From Larix kaempferi (Eukaryota; Streptophyta; Pinopsida; Pinales; Pinaceae), in the NCBI GenBank assembly GCA_027924585.1, contig BSBM01000125.1, forward strand, positions 4,965,001 through 5,029,000: a stretch of 64,000 nucleotides of DNA, given 5' to 3'. Made by a program: the position numbers and the translations under genes. The notes beneath the pieces are model-generated. The model made no database searches. It had not been told where the DNA came from and saw nothing but the letters and a program-made list of their open reading frames with translations. Position 1 is the stretch's first letter. Every line of letters starts with the position of its first letter. This document shows positions 53,997 to 64,000 of this stretch, piece by piece.

Positions 53997-54978
53997 CTTT
54001 CTTGGGCTCGTTGGGTGGAATTCATGCCAATTTTTTTTTTTCGCATTTGTTGCAGGTTCAGATCTGGGAATAATCCCTATCCGCTTAACTGTGGGAAGTA
54101 CTTGCGTATAATCCCTAAAACGCATTATGAGAAGTACCACATGAACCCCAAAGTAGCTGGCTCATTGAGAGGACCTGCCAATGAAAAGGGAAATGACCCC
54201 TACCTGATTGACTAGTTCCCACACGTGAGGTAAAACAAGAGTTGTCGTTTGTGGCAAACCGGTTATCAGTTTTACCTGAGTCGTGGAGTGAGGGGGACTG
54301 CCCCAATACGCAACCCATCAGACAACATATGTGGTCGAGTGAAACCCCTGAACCGTTAGGAAGCCGAGCATACTTGAGGTCCATATCTATTTTCAGCTGA
54401 CCTATTGCTGATCACTTCCGTGCCATTGCAGATCCATCTGTTGATGATCTTTTCTGCACCGTTGCAGATCCATCTGTTGATGATCCCTTTCGTGCCGTTG
54501 CAGATCCATATATTGCAATCCCTATCCCAAATTCCGCGTCGTTGCAGACTCCGTTTCCCTTGAAACTTCACTGAAATCCCTGCAATCCCATTCTGCATAT
54601 TTCATTCCTGAGGAACCTATCCCAAATTCCACTTCGCAGAGCCAGAATTCCCACATTTTTCTATTTTTAGGGTTTTCCATAACTTCTTCTATTTTCACCC
54701 AATCGCCTTCAAATTTTGCCACCATGTTCATTACCTATTTCTTCTTCTTTGTCCCTCTTTGACAATATTCCCATTCTTTCACCCCACTTCTGAAATCCTC
54801 ATTTTCTGCTTCCTTGTCCATTCAAAAGTTTCCAAAACCTAGTCAAACCCCAATTGCCCATCATAGCTTTTCCCAAATCCAAATTTCCCTTTACTAAATA
54901 ATATTTTGTTTGTGTTTTTCTACCCATACACAAAAAAAAACTCCTGGTTATGGTTTTCACTGCGTCGGAGCACAAATC
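53997..54978 (+). other. G3 leader with ~40-bp repeats
   Basis: No coding is seen. At 54408-54525 the phrase CCGTTGCAGATCCAT(A/C)T(G/A)TTG recurs three times, period about 40-45 bp. The - strand open frame there repeats 'NRWICNG', a repeat artefact. Confidence 0.6.
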
Positions 54979-55929
54979 ATGGAGGAAGAACTTGTAGCCC
55001 TCAAAACCAAACTCCAAGATTTGGATGAAAAATTTCTCAACCTCCATCTTAAGCATCCAACCATGAACACTAGGTTCTCTTCTTCCAACAATTTTCGTGG
55101 GCCAAAGCTTGATTTTCCTTGCTTCAATGGTAATAATCCAACTGGATGGATATACCGAGCAGAACAATATTTCAGTCTACATATTATTTTTGATGTCCAA
55201 AATGTTCCACTTGCCTCCTTTAATTTGGAACAAGAATCCCTTCAATGGTATTGTTGGTACATCAAGGCTCATGAGGAGCCAAAATGGACAAATTTTTTCC
55301 AACTCCTTTTGCAATGATTTGGTCCTAGTGCTTTTGATGACTTCACAAGAGCACTCACTAAACTTTGCCAAATTGGCATTGTGAGAGAGTATCAGACAGA
55401 ATTTGATAAAATACCCAATCACACAGAAGGATTGTCTGATGACTTCTACAAGAGTTGTTTTATCAGTGGTCTTAACGATGAAATCTGCTCAGAGGTTAAA
55501 ATGTTATGTACCAACACAATGATGGAAGTCCTAGGGTTGGCTAAGTTGGTGGAGGACAAGATCATAGCCCAACAATGCTCCAAATCCACTTTTGTTCCAT
55601 TAAAAAATATGGTTTTCCAATGACTTCCCATCATGCCAGCTCCTCGCACAACTCCTATCAAGAATTTGTCTGAAGCAGAGATGCATGCACGTAGAGAAAA
55701 AGGGATTTGTTATAATTGTGATGAGAAATTCACTCAGGGACATAGATGTGTTGAGAAACAACTCTATCTCTTAGATGTGGATTCTCCACCTGCCTCTGAA
55801 CTTGGTGCAAAATCTCTGGATACACTAGATGATCAGGTCGACATTCAACACCCGCCTGTTGAACCTTCGTCTACGGATGACCACCCAGAGATATCTCTCC
55901 ATGATTTAGCTGGAGTCACCACCCCATAA
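54979..55929 (+). pseudogene. G3 Gag
   Basis: The Met at 54979 begins 'EEELVALKTKLQDLDEKF'. 'LDFPCFNGNNPTGWIYRAEQYF', 'ASFNLEQESLQWYCWY' and 'FTRALTKLCQIGIVREYQTEF' form the Gag core. 'RREKGICYNCDEKFTQGHRC' near 55690-55752 is the CCHC knuckle. TGA at 55315 and 55621 interrupts it. The frame is otherwise continuous to protease. Confidence 0.88.
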
Positions 55930-55932
55930 ATA

Positions 55933-56298
55933 ATGCGGGTCAGGGTTTACTTCAAGAAGATCCCTCTTACAATACTCATTGATTCTAGTAGCATTCATAA
56001 CTTCATTGACCCTCGGATCGCCAAGCAGGATGAATGTTTTGTCCATCCTTTCTCCAATTTTGAAGTCATGATTGCCAATGGGGGCACCTTACCTTGCAAG
56101 GGGAAGTGTCGCAATGTGCATATCTCTATGGAATATTATAACCTACACTTTGACATGTTTCCCTTGTCCTTAGGTGGATGTGATGTGGTTTTGGGCGCTC
56201 AATGGTTACGCACACTTGGCCCCATCTTATGGGATTTTGCTAAACTTTGGATGCAGTTTTCAGTCAATGGGAAACAACACACATTGATGAGCTTATAA
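55933..56298 (+). pseudogene. G3 aspartic protease
   Basis: 'PLTILIDSSSIHNFIDPRIAKQ' is the active site, with Asp-Ser-Ser instead of Asp-Ser-Gly, a change that should abolish activity. 'CDVVLGAQWLRTLGPILWDFAKLWMQF' is the C-terminal part. It is in the same frame as gag, separated by a TAA at 55927. Confidence 0.85.
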
Positions 56299-56810
56299 CT
56301 AGGGTCTCTTCGCATCATCATTTCACATCGCCTGGAAAATATCCTTAAGAGGAATTCACATGGTGTCATCGCTCAACTTCATTCCATTCAGATGGACCCA
56401 TCAATGGTCTCCACTACTCCCTTGGATCGATATGCAGTTGTCTTTGTTGAACCAATGGACTGACCACCTTCAAGATACCTTTCCGGTAAGAATTTATCCA
56501 CATCTACATCTGAGAAGGAAACGATGGCTATTTTGCATGAAGTACAGCAGTGGCAGCCATATCTATTAGGGAATTATTTCTGCATCAAGATTGATCACTA
56601 GAGTCTGTAAAATTTCCTGAAACAACGAGTCTCCTCCCCAACACACCTGAAATGGGTTATCCAACTCCTGGGTTATGCCTATGTGATCACTTACAAGAAG
56701 GGTAAGGACTATCTGGTGGTGGTTGATCCTTCTCGTACATTTGATGCCCCGGTTTCTCTTTCCACTATTTCTATGCTTATTCCAAATTGGTTGCAATCTA
56801 TTTAATAGGG
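56299..56810 (+). pseudogene. G3 RNase H remnant; RT deleted
   Basis: After a short N-terminal pol linker ('TPLDRYAVVFVEP'), the text passes to 'TSEKETMAILHEVQQWQPYLLGNYFCIKIDH' and 'QRVSSPTHLKWVIQLLGYAYVITYKKGKDYL', which is RNase H. No fingers, palm or YxDD lie between, so roughly 1 kb of RT is missing. Several stops and frame changes follow. Confidence 0.8.
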
Positions 56811-57165
56811 CTGTCTTCTATGAACTCCATGCTTCTCCATCAGTAGGGCACTCTGGGTTCCTCAAAACGTATGACCCGAAATAGTGTAACTTCTTTTGGT
56901 AGGGATTGAAAATGAAAATTCAACAGAAGGTGGCTGATTGTGATACTTTCCAGGTCGACAAGGGTCAAATGACACTCCTTGTGGGATTGCTCAAACCCTT
57001 TCCCATCCCTACAAAGATTTGGACAACTATTTATATGGATCTCCTTGAAGTGCTCCATTGGTACAACACCACATTTAAAATGACACCATATGAAGCAATC
57101 TATGGACAGGAACTGCCTGTTCTTCTTCCATACACCCTCATTAGTTTGCCAGTTCAGGCAATTGT
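56811..57165 (+). pseudogene. G3 integrase remnant; catalytic core deleted
   Basis: 'ELHASPSVGHSGFLKTYD' and 'DCDTFQVDKGQMTLLVGLLKPFPIPTKIWTTIYMDLL' are the zinc region and entry to the core. The text then jumps to 'YNTTFKMTPYEAIYGQELPVLLPY', which lies after the catalytic Glu, so the D,D,E core is deleted. It stops at 57165 where G4 inserted. Confidence 0.82.
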
Positions 57166-59496
57166 GTTGGGCCTGGCCCAAGTAAGGCATTTTTAAGAAG
57201 AACAGTTTTGGAGTTGCAGTGCAACTCAGATGAAGGCATCTTTGGTAAGATCATTTTGGAAGCTGCAAAGTTGAGTGAAGTGCAGTACCAGCAGGATAGG
57301 AACCGCGCAGCTGAGATCTGGTTCTGTGAAGTGGTAACACCGCAAGGTTCTAGCTGGGCACCTATTTTAGGTAAAGAATGAAGGGAAGGTCGAGCTGTGA
57401 AAGTGATCTATTTTGTCGAAGCACTTCATGATTCCCCAGCAGGAGGGTAAGGAGTGGCAGGGAAGGAAAGCGACCGGTCACACAAGCAGAGGATGCACGA
57501 CGTCAATCGGCCACACAAGGCCGTTAGAGAATGGACGATAGGGCAGGATGAAAGTGACGTGACCATGCGCAGAGGATGGCCACGATGAAGAAGTCCCTAT
57601 CAGAGCCTAGCAGTTTTGGTTAGCGGAGTAACCATGAGGGTTTTTGGGTAACCTAGGGTTTTTTAGACTATGCATTGTAAAGACGTGACCTAAGGGCATG
57701 ATCTATAAAAGGGCACATTTTGTATGGGAAAGGGTTAATCTTCTGTTTATGAATTGTTAATCTTTGTTGTTGAACATTGATCTCTGTTGAGAGAAGATTG
57801 TAAAGGCTCTGCAACGGCGTGTGTAGAGACCTATAGAGAGAGAGGAGAGTCTACAGATGAGTGCGTAGACTGGAACTGTTATACCCTTCGCAAAGATAAT
57901 ACAACAACAATTCATGTGGACGTAGCTCCCATCTTGGGGGTGAACCACGTTAAATACCGTGTTGTGTGATTGATTGTATGCTTTTATATCTGTGTATTTA
58001 CTTATGATGAATGGTTAACTACTATTTATGAGTTTATGTGCTTTGCTTTTATATGTATTCGCCATAAAGATGATGATGGGAATAATATGTTAAGTAATCA
58101 CCTGTATGAATGAATTCCGAACACACCAATATTTCACAATTAGATGAATGCACGAACTAGTTGGAGAAACACTTAGCACAACACCAAAGGTGCGCAGTGA
58201 TATTGTGCTTGTTATAGTGGATAAGGCTGCAAGGTTCCATCTAATATGCTTATTGAATGCGTCTTTTTACACTAAGAAATATCTATCAAGATGCATAAGT
58301 TTGTAAGAGGAAGCACAGTCTTCATGGCGTTGTCCTGTCATCAAGCAAGTCTTTGCATTAAGTATGATCCATCAAAGTAGTTAAGTACTGAAGAGGAAGC
58401 GTAGTCTCTGTGGCATTGTCTCATCATTGAAGAATTGTCCCGCACCACGTAGTCCTTGGATGCGTGATAGCCTAAGTCTTAGTCGCGAAGAAGTGGAACC
58501 TCGCTGTAGCTAGGGTTTTACCCCTAGCTTGTGCAAATGAGTACCTACTAAGGAGAATGGACTCCTTAGTAGCAGTTCAATAATGATTAAATGATTAAGC
58601 TAAAACAACAATTAAAAAACTACTTTAAACATTGCATAAGACATAAATGAAAGATGTAAAAAATGGTTTTATATTAATATTACCTCCAATGTAGAGGTTG
58701 ATGAAGCCCTTTGCAGTGTCCAAGAGGATGCTCCAAGCTTCAGAATGCTCCTTCTCCGTCTCCAATGGTGGGGATGGGCCAAAAGTGGCTCTCAAGGTGA
58801 AAATAGTTCAAATGATGAACTAGGGTTTCGAGAGAGATTTTGGCAGAGTAAGGGTGCATGTGATTGTGGATGTGGAATAAGGGATCTCCATCACCTATTT
58901 ATAGTTTTTTGGTGGTGGAGTGCTGACCCATGGTTTTGGGAAACACATGGTTTTATGCAGCTGTATAGGGTTTTTTCCTCCTTTTCCTCATTATTTTATA
59001 TTTTTTATTCCCTTTTTAGGGGATTTTTGCTATTTTTGGAGGAAAAGGGGGTTTTTTAGCCTTTTTTAGGCTATTTTGAGGGTTTTATGGCCTTTTGGAG
59101 GCATTTTAGGCCTTTTGGAGGCTTTTTAGGCCTTTTGGAGGCTTTTTAATGGGATTTTTTGGGATTTTAAGGGAAAAATGGTAGGAAAATGGACAAATGG
59201 GCCATATAATGTGGTAAATGATCTAGTGAGCACTTTTTGGGTGTTAACACTCGCGTAGTCTGAAGTTCGCAGCGCGAGTCCTGTAGTGCATTGCTCTCCA
59301 ATCTGTTTAAACACTCATCACTTGGTTATGGAAGCCTGATTCCGCATCCCCCCCATTACTTCGCCTCGGGTGAGACCTCAGTTTGTTCACAGATTGTTGC
59401 CAAAAGGGCCGGTGAAAAGGGGTTTTGTTGGTTCCTTGAACCACGCAGAACCTGGGTCTTTATAGAAAACCTCAAGAACAGTTATACAAGCCAACA
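57166..59496 (+). repeat. G4 5' LTR (holds a nested solo LTR)
   Basis: 2331 bp including the S1 insertion and its duplicated 5 bp; about 1.58 kb without it, near the 1694 bp of the G2 LTR. A clear TATA box, CTATAAAAGG, lies at 57703-57712. Confidence 0.88.
58505..59249 (-). mobile_element. Solo LTR S1 (Tat-type, T2 family)
   Basis: It starts TGTAGCTAGGG and ends GGGTGTTAACA on +, flanked by CTCGC on both sides (58500-58504, 59250-59254). A 'CACCTATTTATAGTTTTTTGG' stretch (TATA on -) and a terminal 'CTAGTGAGCACTTTTTGGGTG' match the T2 LTR at 61489-62136. No internal sequence remains, so it probably arose by LTR-LTR recombination. G/T-rich low-complexity repeats (GCCTTTTGGAGGC) fill 59060-59140. 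Confidence 0.9.
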
Positions 59497-59498
59497 AA

Positions 59499-59516
59499 TG
59501 GTTCCGTTGCCAGGCT
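59499..59516 (+). promoter_or_regulatory. G4 primer-binding site
   Basis: TGGTTCCGTTGCCAGGCT, two bases after the LTR, is the single-copy equivalent of the duplicated G2 site. Confidence 0.75.
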
Positions 59517-59526
59517 TGAACTAGTG

Positions 59527-60018
59527 ATGAGTATCGGCACTGAAACTTGGCATCTAGACAAGAAATAAATATGGGATTGGTGCGATAAGACAGAAAGAGA
59601 TTTTTCCAGAAAGGAGAATAGACATCCACATCTCTCTGATGTAGATTGGCTAAATAAATACCTGTGGAAGGACGTTCACAAAATTTTCTGGGAATCCTTT
59701 GGAAACGAGTTACACGAGTGGATATCAAGACTTGCAGAGTGAAAGAATTATTTTCAACCAGAAGGAGTACCTACTGAGTGAACTCCATATCTCATTAAGA
59801 GGCTGAAAGAAATAGATAGCCCACTCTCACGAGCAGTCAATTTTTGGGTTGATAGAAGACTAGAAGGCTTCGTGATAGAATTCACTGTGGACATGTTGAA
59901 GTCCTACAGTGCAACAGAAGCAGATGTTTTCAAAGGTTTCAGAGGTAAGTACCTAAACAATCTGTGTTTATATATTAAAATTATTTTAGCTGAGAAAGGC
60001 ATTATAAGAATGCAGTAA
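59527..60018 (+). pseudogene. G4 ORF1
   Basis: The frame from Met 59527 matches G2 ORF1 along its length, with in-frame stops at 59560, 59740 and 59779 (the last where G2 has Trp). It ends in 'RMQ-stop' at the same place as in G2. GTAAGT at 59945 and CAG ending at 60015 again bracket 71 nt whose removal joins the frame to gag. Confidence 0.65.
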
Positions 60019-61488
60019 AATTCCTAGAAGAATTTGAATCTGTAATGGTCAATAGCATATGTAATGATTCTGATGAAGATACACACAATCTGAGAAGTGG
60101 AAAAAGATATAAGTATACTACTAAGAAAACTTCTAGTGAACATGGACTCCGTATAGATATTGATTTACAAGCTGAGCCTAATAGCTAGACCACACCTCCG
60201 TCAGCCACCTACCAACCTATTACTCTGCAAAACCCATCAGTTGTGAATACCGCACCTCCTATTGCTCAAAATCCACTAGTTCAGAACCCTCCAGTTATTA
60301 ATATTCCTAATCCTCAGAGCATCAATACCAGTAACACCGCAGGAGTGAGTACTCAAACCATCCTGAATTAGACCGTCCTGACTCATACTATTTCGATTCA
60401 GAACATTCCGCGCAGTACCATCCCTAACACCACTCAGACCACCGCGAAAAATAATACTATACCACCTAGAAGAAGGATGACCGACGATATCAAGCTACCG
60501 ATATTCAAAGGAAGGGGTCTAGAGGACCCTGGGAAATATTGGTTTCTATGTGAAGCCGTGTGGAGTGTCAAGCAAGTTCAGGATGATGCTGTGAAGCGAG
60601 CGCAACTCATCACCACATTTAGAGATAGAGCCTTGAACTGGTTCATGAAGTATTCTTAGGGACATAATAGAACCTTAGTGGAGATTAAGGATGCACTATT
60701 GAGTGAGTTCAGGAAACCAAAGTTGAAATCCCCATGTATAACAGAATTAAAGGAAATAAAGAAAAAACCTAATGAGACAGTCTGGGAATTTGAACAGAAG
60801 TTTAAGACATTGTTAGACCAGGTCAGCTTTGTCATAGCACCGCAATAGCACCAAGAGTGGTTTATAGCTGCGTTGTTGCCCCATATCAGACTGCCATTGA
60901 TGTAGCAGAAAGTGGCTTCACAGGAAGAAGCCTTGGATATCGCGATGAAATTAGAAGCTTCACCTATAGGATAAAGTAGCACTGAATGTCTTAGATTCAG
61001 ACCCATCTATCTACATTGACATTACAGTTGCAGGACATGAAAAAGGGGAAAGAACAAAGACAAGAAGTCTGGTGTATAGGGCGCAGAGGAGAAGGACACA
61101 CCAGAGAGCACTATCCTTTGTTTCAAGAATACCTTAATAGTGGAGCACCAAACCCACTGAATCAGAACCAAGCACCATGGTTTGAGATCTATAGAACTAG
61201 AGGACATCGACCAAAAGGTTGTTACTTAATTCAGAAATATGTGGAAACTCCTAAGAATTTATATTGCACATTCTGTAAATTTGCTGGACATGATGATTCC
61301 AACTGTAGAGAATATGACCTCATGATGGAGAGAAAGAAAGATATGGAGAATATGCATGGTGGAGTATACAGAGTCCAACAAGAAACAACGCAGAACAAGG
61401 ATAACATGCAGTATGATCAAGGAGCATACAGAGGACGTGGAGGATTCCGCGGAAGAGTAAGAAATACTGGACCAGGACAAGGTAGAGG
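60016..61488 (+). pseudogene. G4 Gag, interrupted by T2
   Basis: It starts 'VKFLEEFESVMVNSICNDSDEDTHNLRSGKRYKY', with a Thr/Pro/Asn-rich linker, then 'DIKLPIFKGRGLEDPGKYWFLCEAVWSVKQVQD' and 'FRDRALNWFMKYS' and the rest of the Gag core. The knuckle region at 61060-61310 has one full CCHC (CTFCKFAGHDDSNC) and decayed others. Stops at 60846 and 60903 are TAG where G2 has CAA and CAG. A frame change occurs near 60970. T2 inserted after 'RNTGPGQGRG'. Confidence 0.87.
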
Positions 61489-62136
61489 TGTTGCTTGGTT
61501 TTTCAACCAAGCATGTGCAAGGATGCACCTATTAACTTGTAATAGCAGTCTTCGAATTGAAAGCAAATAGAACTATAAACTAATCTAAGATTAACATGTG
61601 CATATAAGAATAAATTTAAAATGATTAACAGAAAGAACAAGAAACGAAATAACGAATGACTTTTGTATTATAATACCTCAAATGGTGAGGATGTTTGGTG
61701 TTGAGCAGGTCCAAGGTTGAGGTGCTCTAGGCTCCAATGGTCTCTTCTCCAAGATTGCTAAAATGGTCAAAGAACTCAAGAGAGATTTTGACAGCATGAG
61801 GATAGGATGGATGATGGATGGAAAGTGAGGAGCCCCTATCACCTTTTTATAGTTTTTTGGTGATGGGGAATACCATTATGGTTTAGGTACCTTTTTCCCT
61901 CTTTTTCCTTTTTTTGAATATTTTGAATATTTTTATTCCCTTTTAATATTTTTTGGGAATTATGGACCCTTTTTGAGGGTTTTTTGAGGAAAAATATATA
62001 TTTTGAGGGAAAAAAGGTGTATTATGGTCTTTTTGGTGACCTTTTGATGGCTTTAGAGGCTTACATGGTGTAAAAGTGGACAAATGGGTCACATGAATAC
62101 GGGAATGAGCTAGTGAGCACTTTTTGGGTGTTAACA
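61489..62136 (-). repeat. T2 3' LTR
   Basis: 648 bp, TGTTGCTTGG...GGGTGTTAACA on +. The TATA on - is CTATAAAAAG at 61844-61853. AGAGG at 61484-61488 is the presumed TSD. It is related to S1 over most of its length. Confidence 0.9.
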
Positions 62137-62150
62137 GATTGCCCCCTGAT
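62137..62150 (-). promoter_or_regulatory. T2 polypurine tract
   Basis: On - TCAGGGGGCAATC abuts the LTR start TGTTAACACCC. Confidence 0.85.
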
Positions 62151-64000
62151 GTGTGAGGGAAAAATATCATCATATGGCTGATAGACATCATAGTTCTTTT
62201 GTGTTTTTCCTGGGGTTTGGAGAAGAGAAGATACTAATTGGAGACTGGAGCAACGACCCCTTGGAAGCTGCAAAAACTAAAAAATATTACATGGCCTCAA
62301 AATGAATGAGGGATATATCTGACTATAGATGAGGCGGGCATACCCATGCTTGTATCAAGACATATACATAACAATTAGGCCCACGAAGGGGGTCCTGAAG
62401 AAATACATAAAAATATGCTGGTACATTATAATGGTCCAGAGGGGACACAATGCTGGGACGTCTCATGGTGATATCATGACTGATCTGAATAACTGATACA
62501 CTAGAAAAAAGGCAACAACCGTTCTGAAAAAGGTATCAAAAGGGTTGATGAATTGTTGAAACTGAAGGTGTCCAACATTTGTAGGGACTCAATGACTATG
62601 AGTCGTCTCTGAGGAGTACATGTAAATGTATACTGGGTTACATCTGAATACTGTTGCCAAGCGCAACCCGGATATCTAAAGGAAGATGTAACTGGTTGTT
62701 TTCTTAATTAAACTCTCAATTGTGGTAGAGTTAGGTGATATCCAGGGTCTTCAATGAATAACTAAAAGGACTGATACCCTATACGAGTCTCAACAATGCG
62801 ATCAAGGTGTTGAAGTCGAGCATGTGAGAAGCAATCATTTGGAGAGGCACCGAGGACTCCTTTCGAAATGATCCTTAGGCACTCATCACAAATGGTGATG
62901 AGTCCAAGGCATAGGGACCTCTGGGTATATCCTATGGAATAGATTTGGTTGGTGTCGATAGAGGGAGATGAACAAATATCAAGGCAATGATGTTTCTTTG
63001 ATAGGAGCGCGAGGTGCACAACTGGTATGTGGTAGTATTGATTGTAGGACTGACATACTGTGGGGATGGGAATGACTGGGGTCATAGAATGGGTGGACTC
63101 AAACTTTGTTTGTTCAGAGTATGATGACATGGTTGACCTGGCAGCGTAGGAAACTGACTTGTAGGTGTGGGGATCATGGCTTTAAGGGGTGAAGGGTATG
63201 TATTGTAGATTGGAGTGACTCTGGGGGGACAAGCGGATGGATGCTGTAGAGGGACTCTCAGGGTGATGTACTACAGAATACTCTGAAAAAAGGTGACAAA
63301 AATGGGGGAGCTGCCCTATGAGTGGACATGTTCTGTTGTGGTGCCAAAAACACCATTGGTTCCTTCTTCGTAGTTTTAATGAGCTCCAAGAAGGGATAAA
63401 AGTGTGCTCTGAAATGGTATTGTCCTATGGATTTTGTGAGCCCAGGACTGTTCGTGCTCATGAATGCTTTCATTTTTAAGGAGTCTGAAAATGATAAGAA
63501 GACTCTGCAGTAGTGGTGGAGTACCGTCCTATGGATTTATATGAGCCCAGAATGATGATTACTCGTGGTCGCTTTCATGTTTAGAGAGTTTGAAAGCGGT
63601 AAGTGGACTCCATTGGCGTTATTTTTTGTAAGTTAGTCTCCAAGGCCCGAAAAATCATAAAATGATGCAAATGGAGAACTCTTCTAGCCGATGTGACTAG
63701 AGTATTCCTTTTTCGTAATTATTCTACAAGGTCCGGAAAAGGGGTAAACTTATACCAGGTAGACGCCCTTTCAGATACGTTTAGCAAGCATGAAAGGAAG
63801 CAAGGTCGCTGGACGATCTTTTCATTGTTTTAGGAGTTAGAAAAGAGCTTAACAGAAACTCCTCAAGTGCCTTTTTCGTAAAGGAATTGCTCGGCCCGAA
63901 AAAGGGGTAAAATTATACCAAACAAAAAGGTATTGATGAGAGCGAGAAATGGTCTCAAGAGTCATCATGAGTGCGGAAAACTAAATCCGGTGACATAAAG
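62151..64000 (-). other. T2 3' spacer
   Basis: No coding was recognised. The open frame 62762-63130 (-) has no family signature. From about 63340 the text 'GTTTTAATGAGCTCCAAGAAGG', the two ~104-bp units and 'GTTAGTCTCCAAGGCCCGAAAAA' parallel T1 39300-39860, showing conserved spacer structure. Confidence 0.65.

Larger units (their letters stand above)
53608..57165 (+). mobile_element. Internally deleted Ty3/gypsy element G3
   Basis: LTR, primer site, gag, protease, RNase H and integrase scraps lie in gypsy order on +. The RT catalytic domain and the integrase core are deleted. The element is interrupted at 57165 by G4 and its 3' end is outside the window. The gag-knuckle text resembles chromovirus-type gypsy elements, but no chromodomain is available to test that. 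Confidence 0.85.
57166..61488 (+). mobile_element. Partial G2-family element G4 (5' LTR and gag)
   Basis: The LTR start TGTTGGGCC, LTR end AAGCCAACA, primer site, ORF1, the 71-nt segment and gag all match G2. It is interrupted in its 5' LTR by S1 and in gag by T2, so pol and the 3' LTR lie beyond the window. AATTG at 57161-57165 is the presumed left TSD. Confidence 0.9.
61489..64000 (-). mobile_element. Tat-type element T2, 3' end only
   Basis: The 3' LTR, polypurine tract and 3' spacer lie on -, with coding sequence beyond the right edge. The boundary CAGGGGGCAATC|TGTTAACA and the repeat units near 63429 and 63533 match T1 organisation. Confidence 0.85.

Noticed and set aside
62762-63130. 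- strand 122-codon ORF in the T2 spacer
   Set aside because: No family signature, no homologue in the matching T1 spacer.

Overview
The window is land-plant nuclear DNA made almost entirely of nested, decayed retrotransposons. I found no convincing host gene, tRNA or rRNA. The mix (Ty3/gypsy of the Tat lineage with plant mobile domain and extra RNase H pieces, other Ty3/gypsy, Ty1/copia, an RNase H-bearing LINE), the old nested insertions and the large leaders and spacers suggest a big repeat-rich genome, most likely a gymnosperm such as a conifer. That assignment is inference.

Layout. 1-1812: 3' end of a LINE (+). 1813-4801: AT-rich copia debris ending in a copia LTR (4283-4801), with an inverted repeat and an antisense LTR/primer-site scrap. 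5412-5830: four ~104-bp tandem repeats. About 7164-12226: remnant Tat-type gypsy on + ('T3') with its 3' LTR. 12227-about 53602: an old gypsy on - ('G1'), split by three later elements, each bounded by a perfect 5-bp target-site duplication (TSD): copia 'C1' (13102-20437, -, TSD CCTCG) between RNase H and integrase; gypsy 'G2' (22486-36250, +, TSD CTACC) between gag and protease; Tat-type 'T1' (37111-52242, -, TSD GTAGG) inside gag. 53608 onward: internally deleted gypsy 'G3' (+), into which a second G2-family element 'G4' inserted at 57166. A solo Tat-type LTR 'S1' (58505-59249, TSD CTCGC) sits inside the G4 5' LTR, and another Tat element 'T2' (-) enters G4 gag at 61489 and runs off the window.

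The least ordinary element is G2/G4. It has a short ORF upstream of gag joined to gag only if a 71-nt GTAAGT...CAG segment is removed (same length and effect in both copies), several zinc-knuckle-like motifs, two more Gag-like modules between protease and reverse transcriptase, and, after integrase, an extra ~950-codon sense ORF ending in a long charged helical region and preceded by its own TATA-like box. T1 carries an antisense plant-mobile-domain ORF and a second RNase H downstream of integrase, plus a repeated AGTAGCGCTC module in its LTRs and interior. C1 is the best preserved: its LTRs are very similar and its gag-pol has only a few lesions. G2 and G4 reading frames stay in register over kilobases while many glutamine or arginine codons have become stops, as expected from cytosine-methylation decay of silenced copies.
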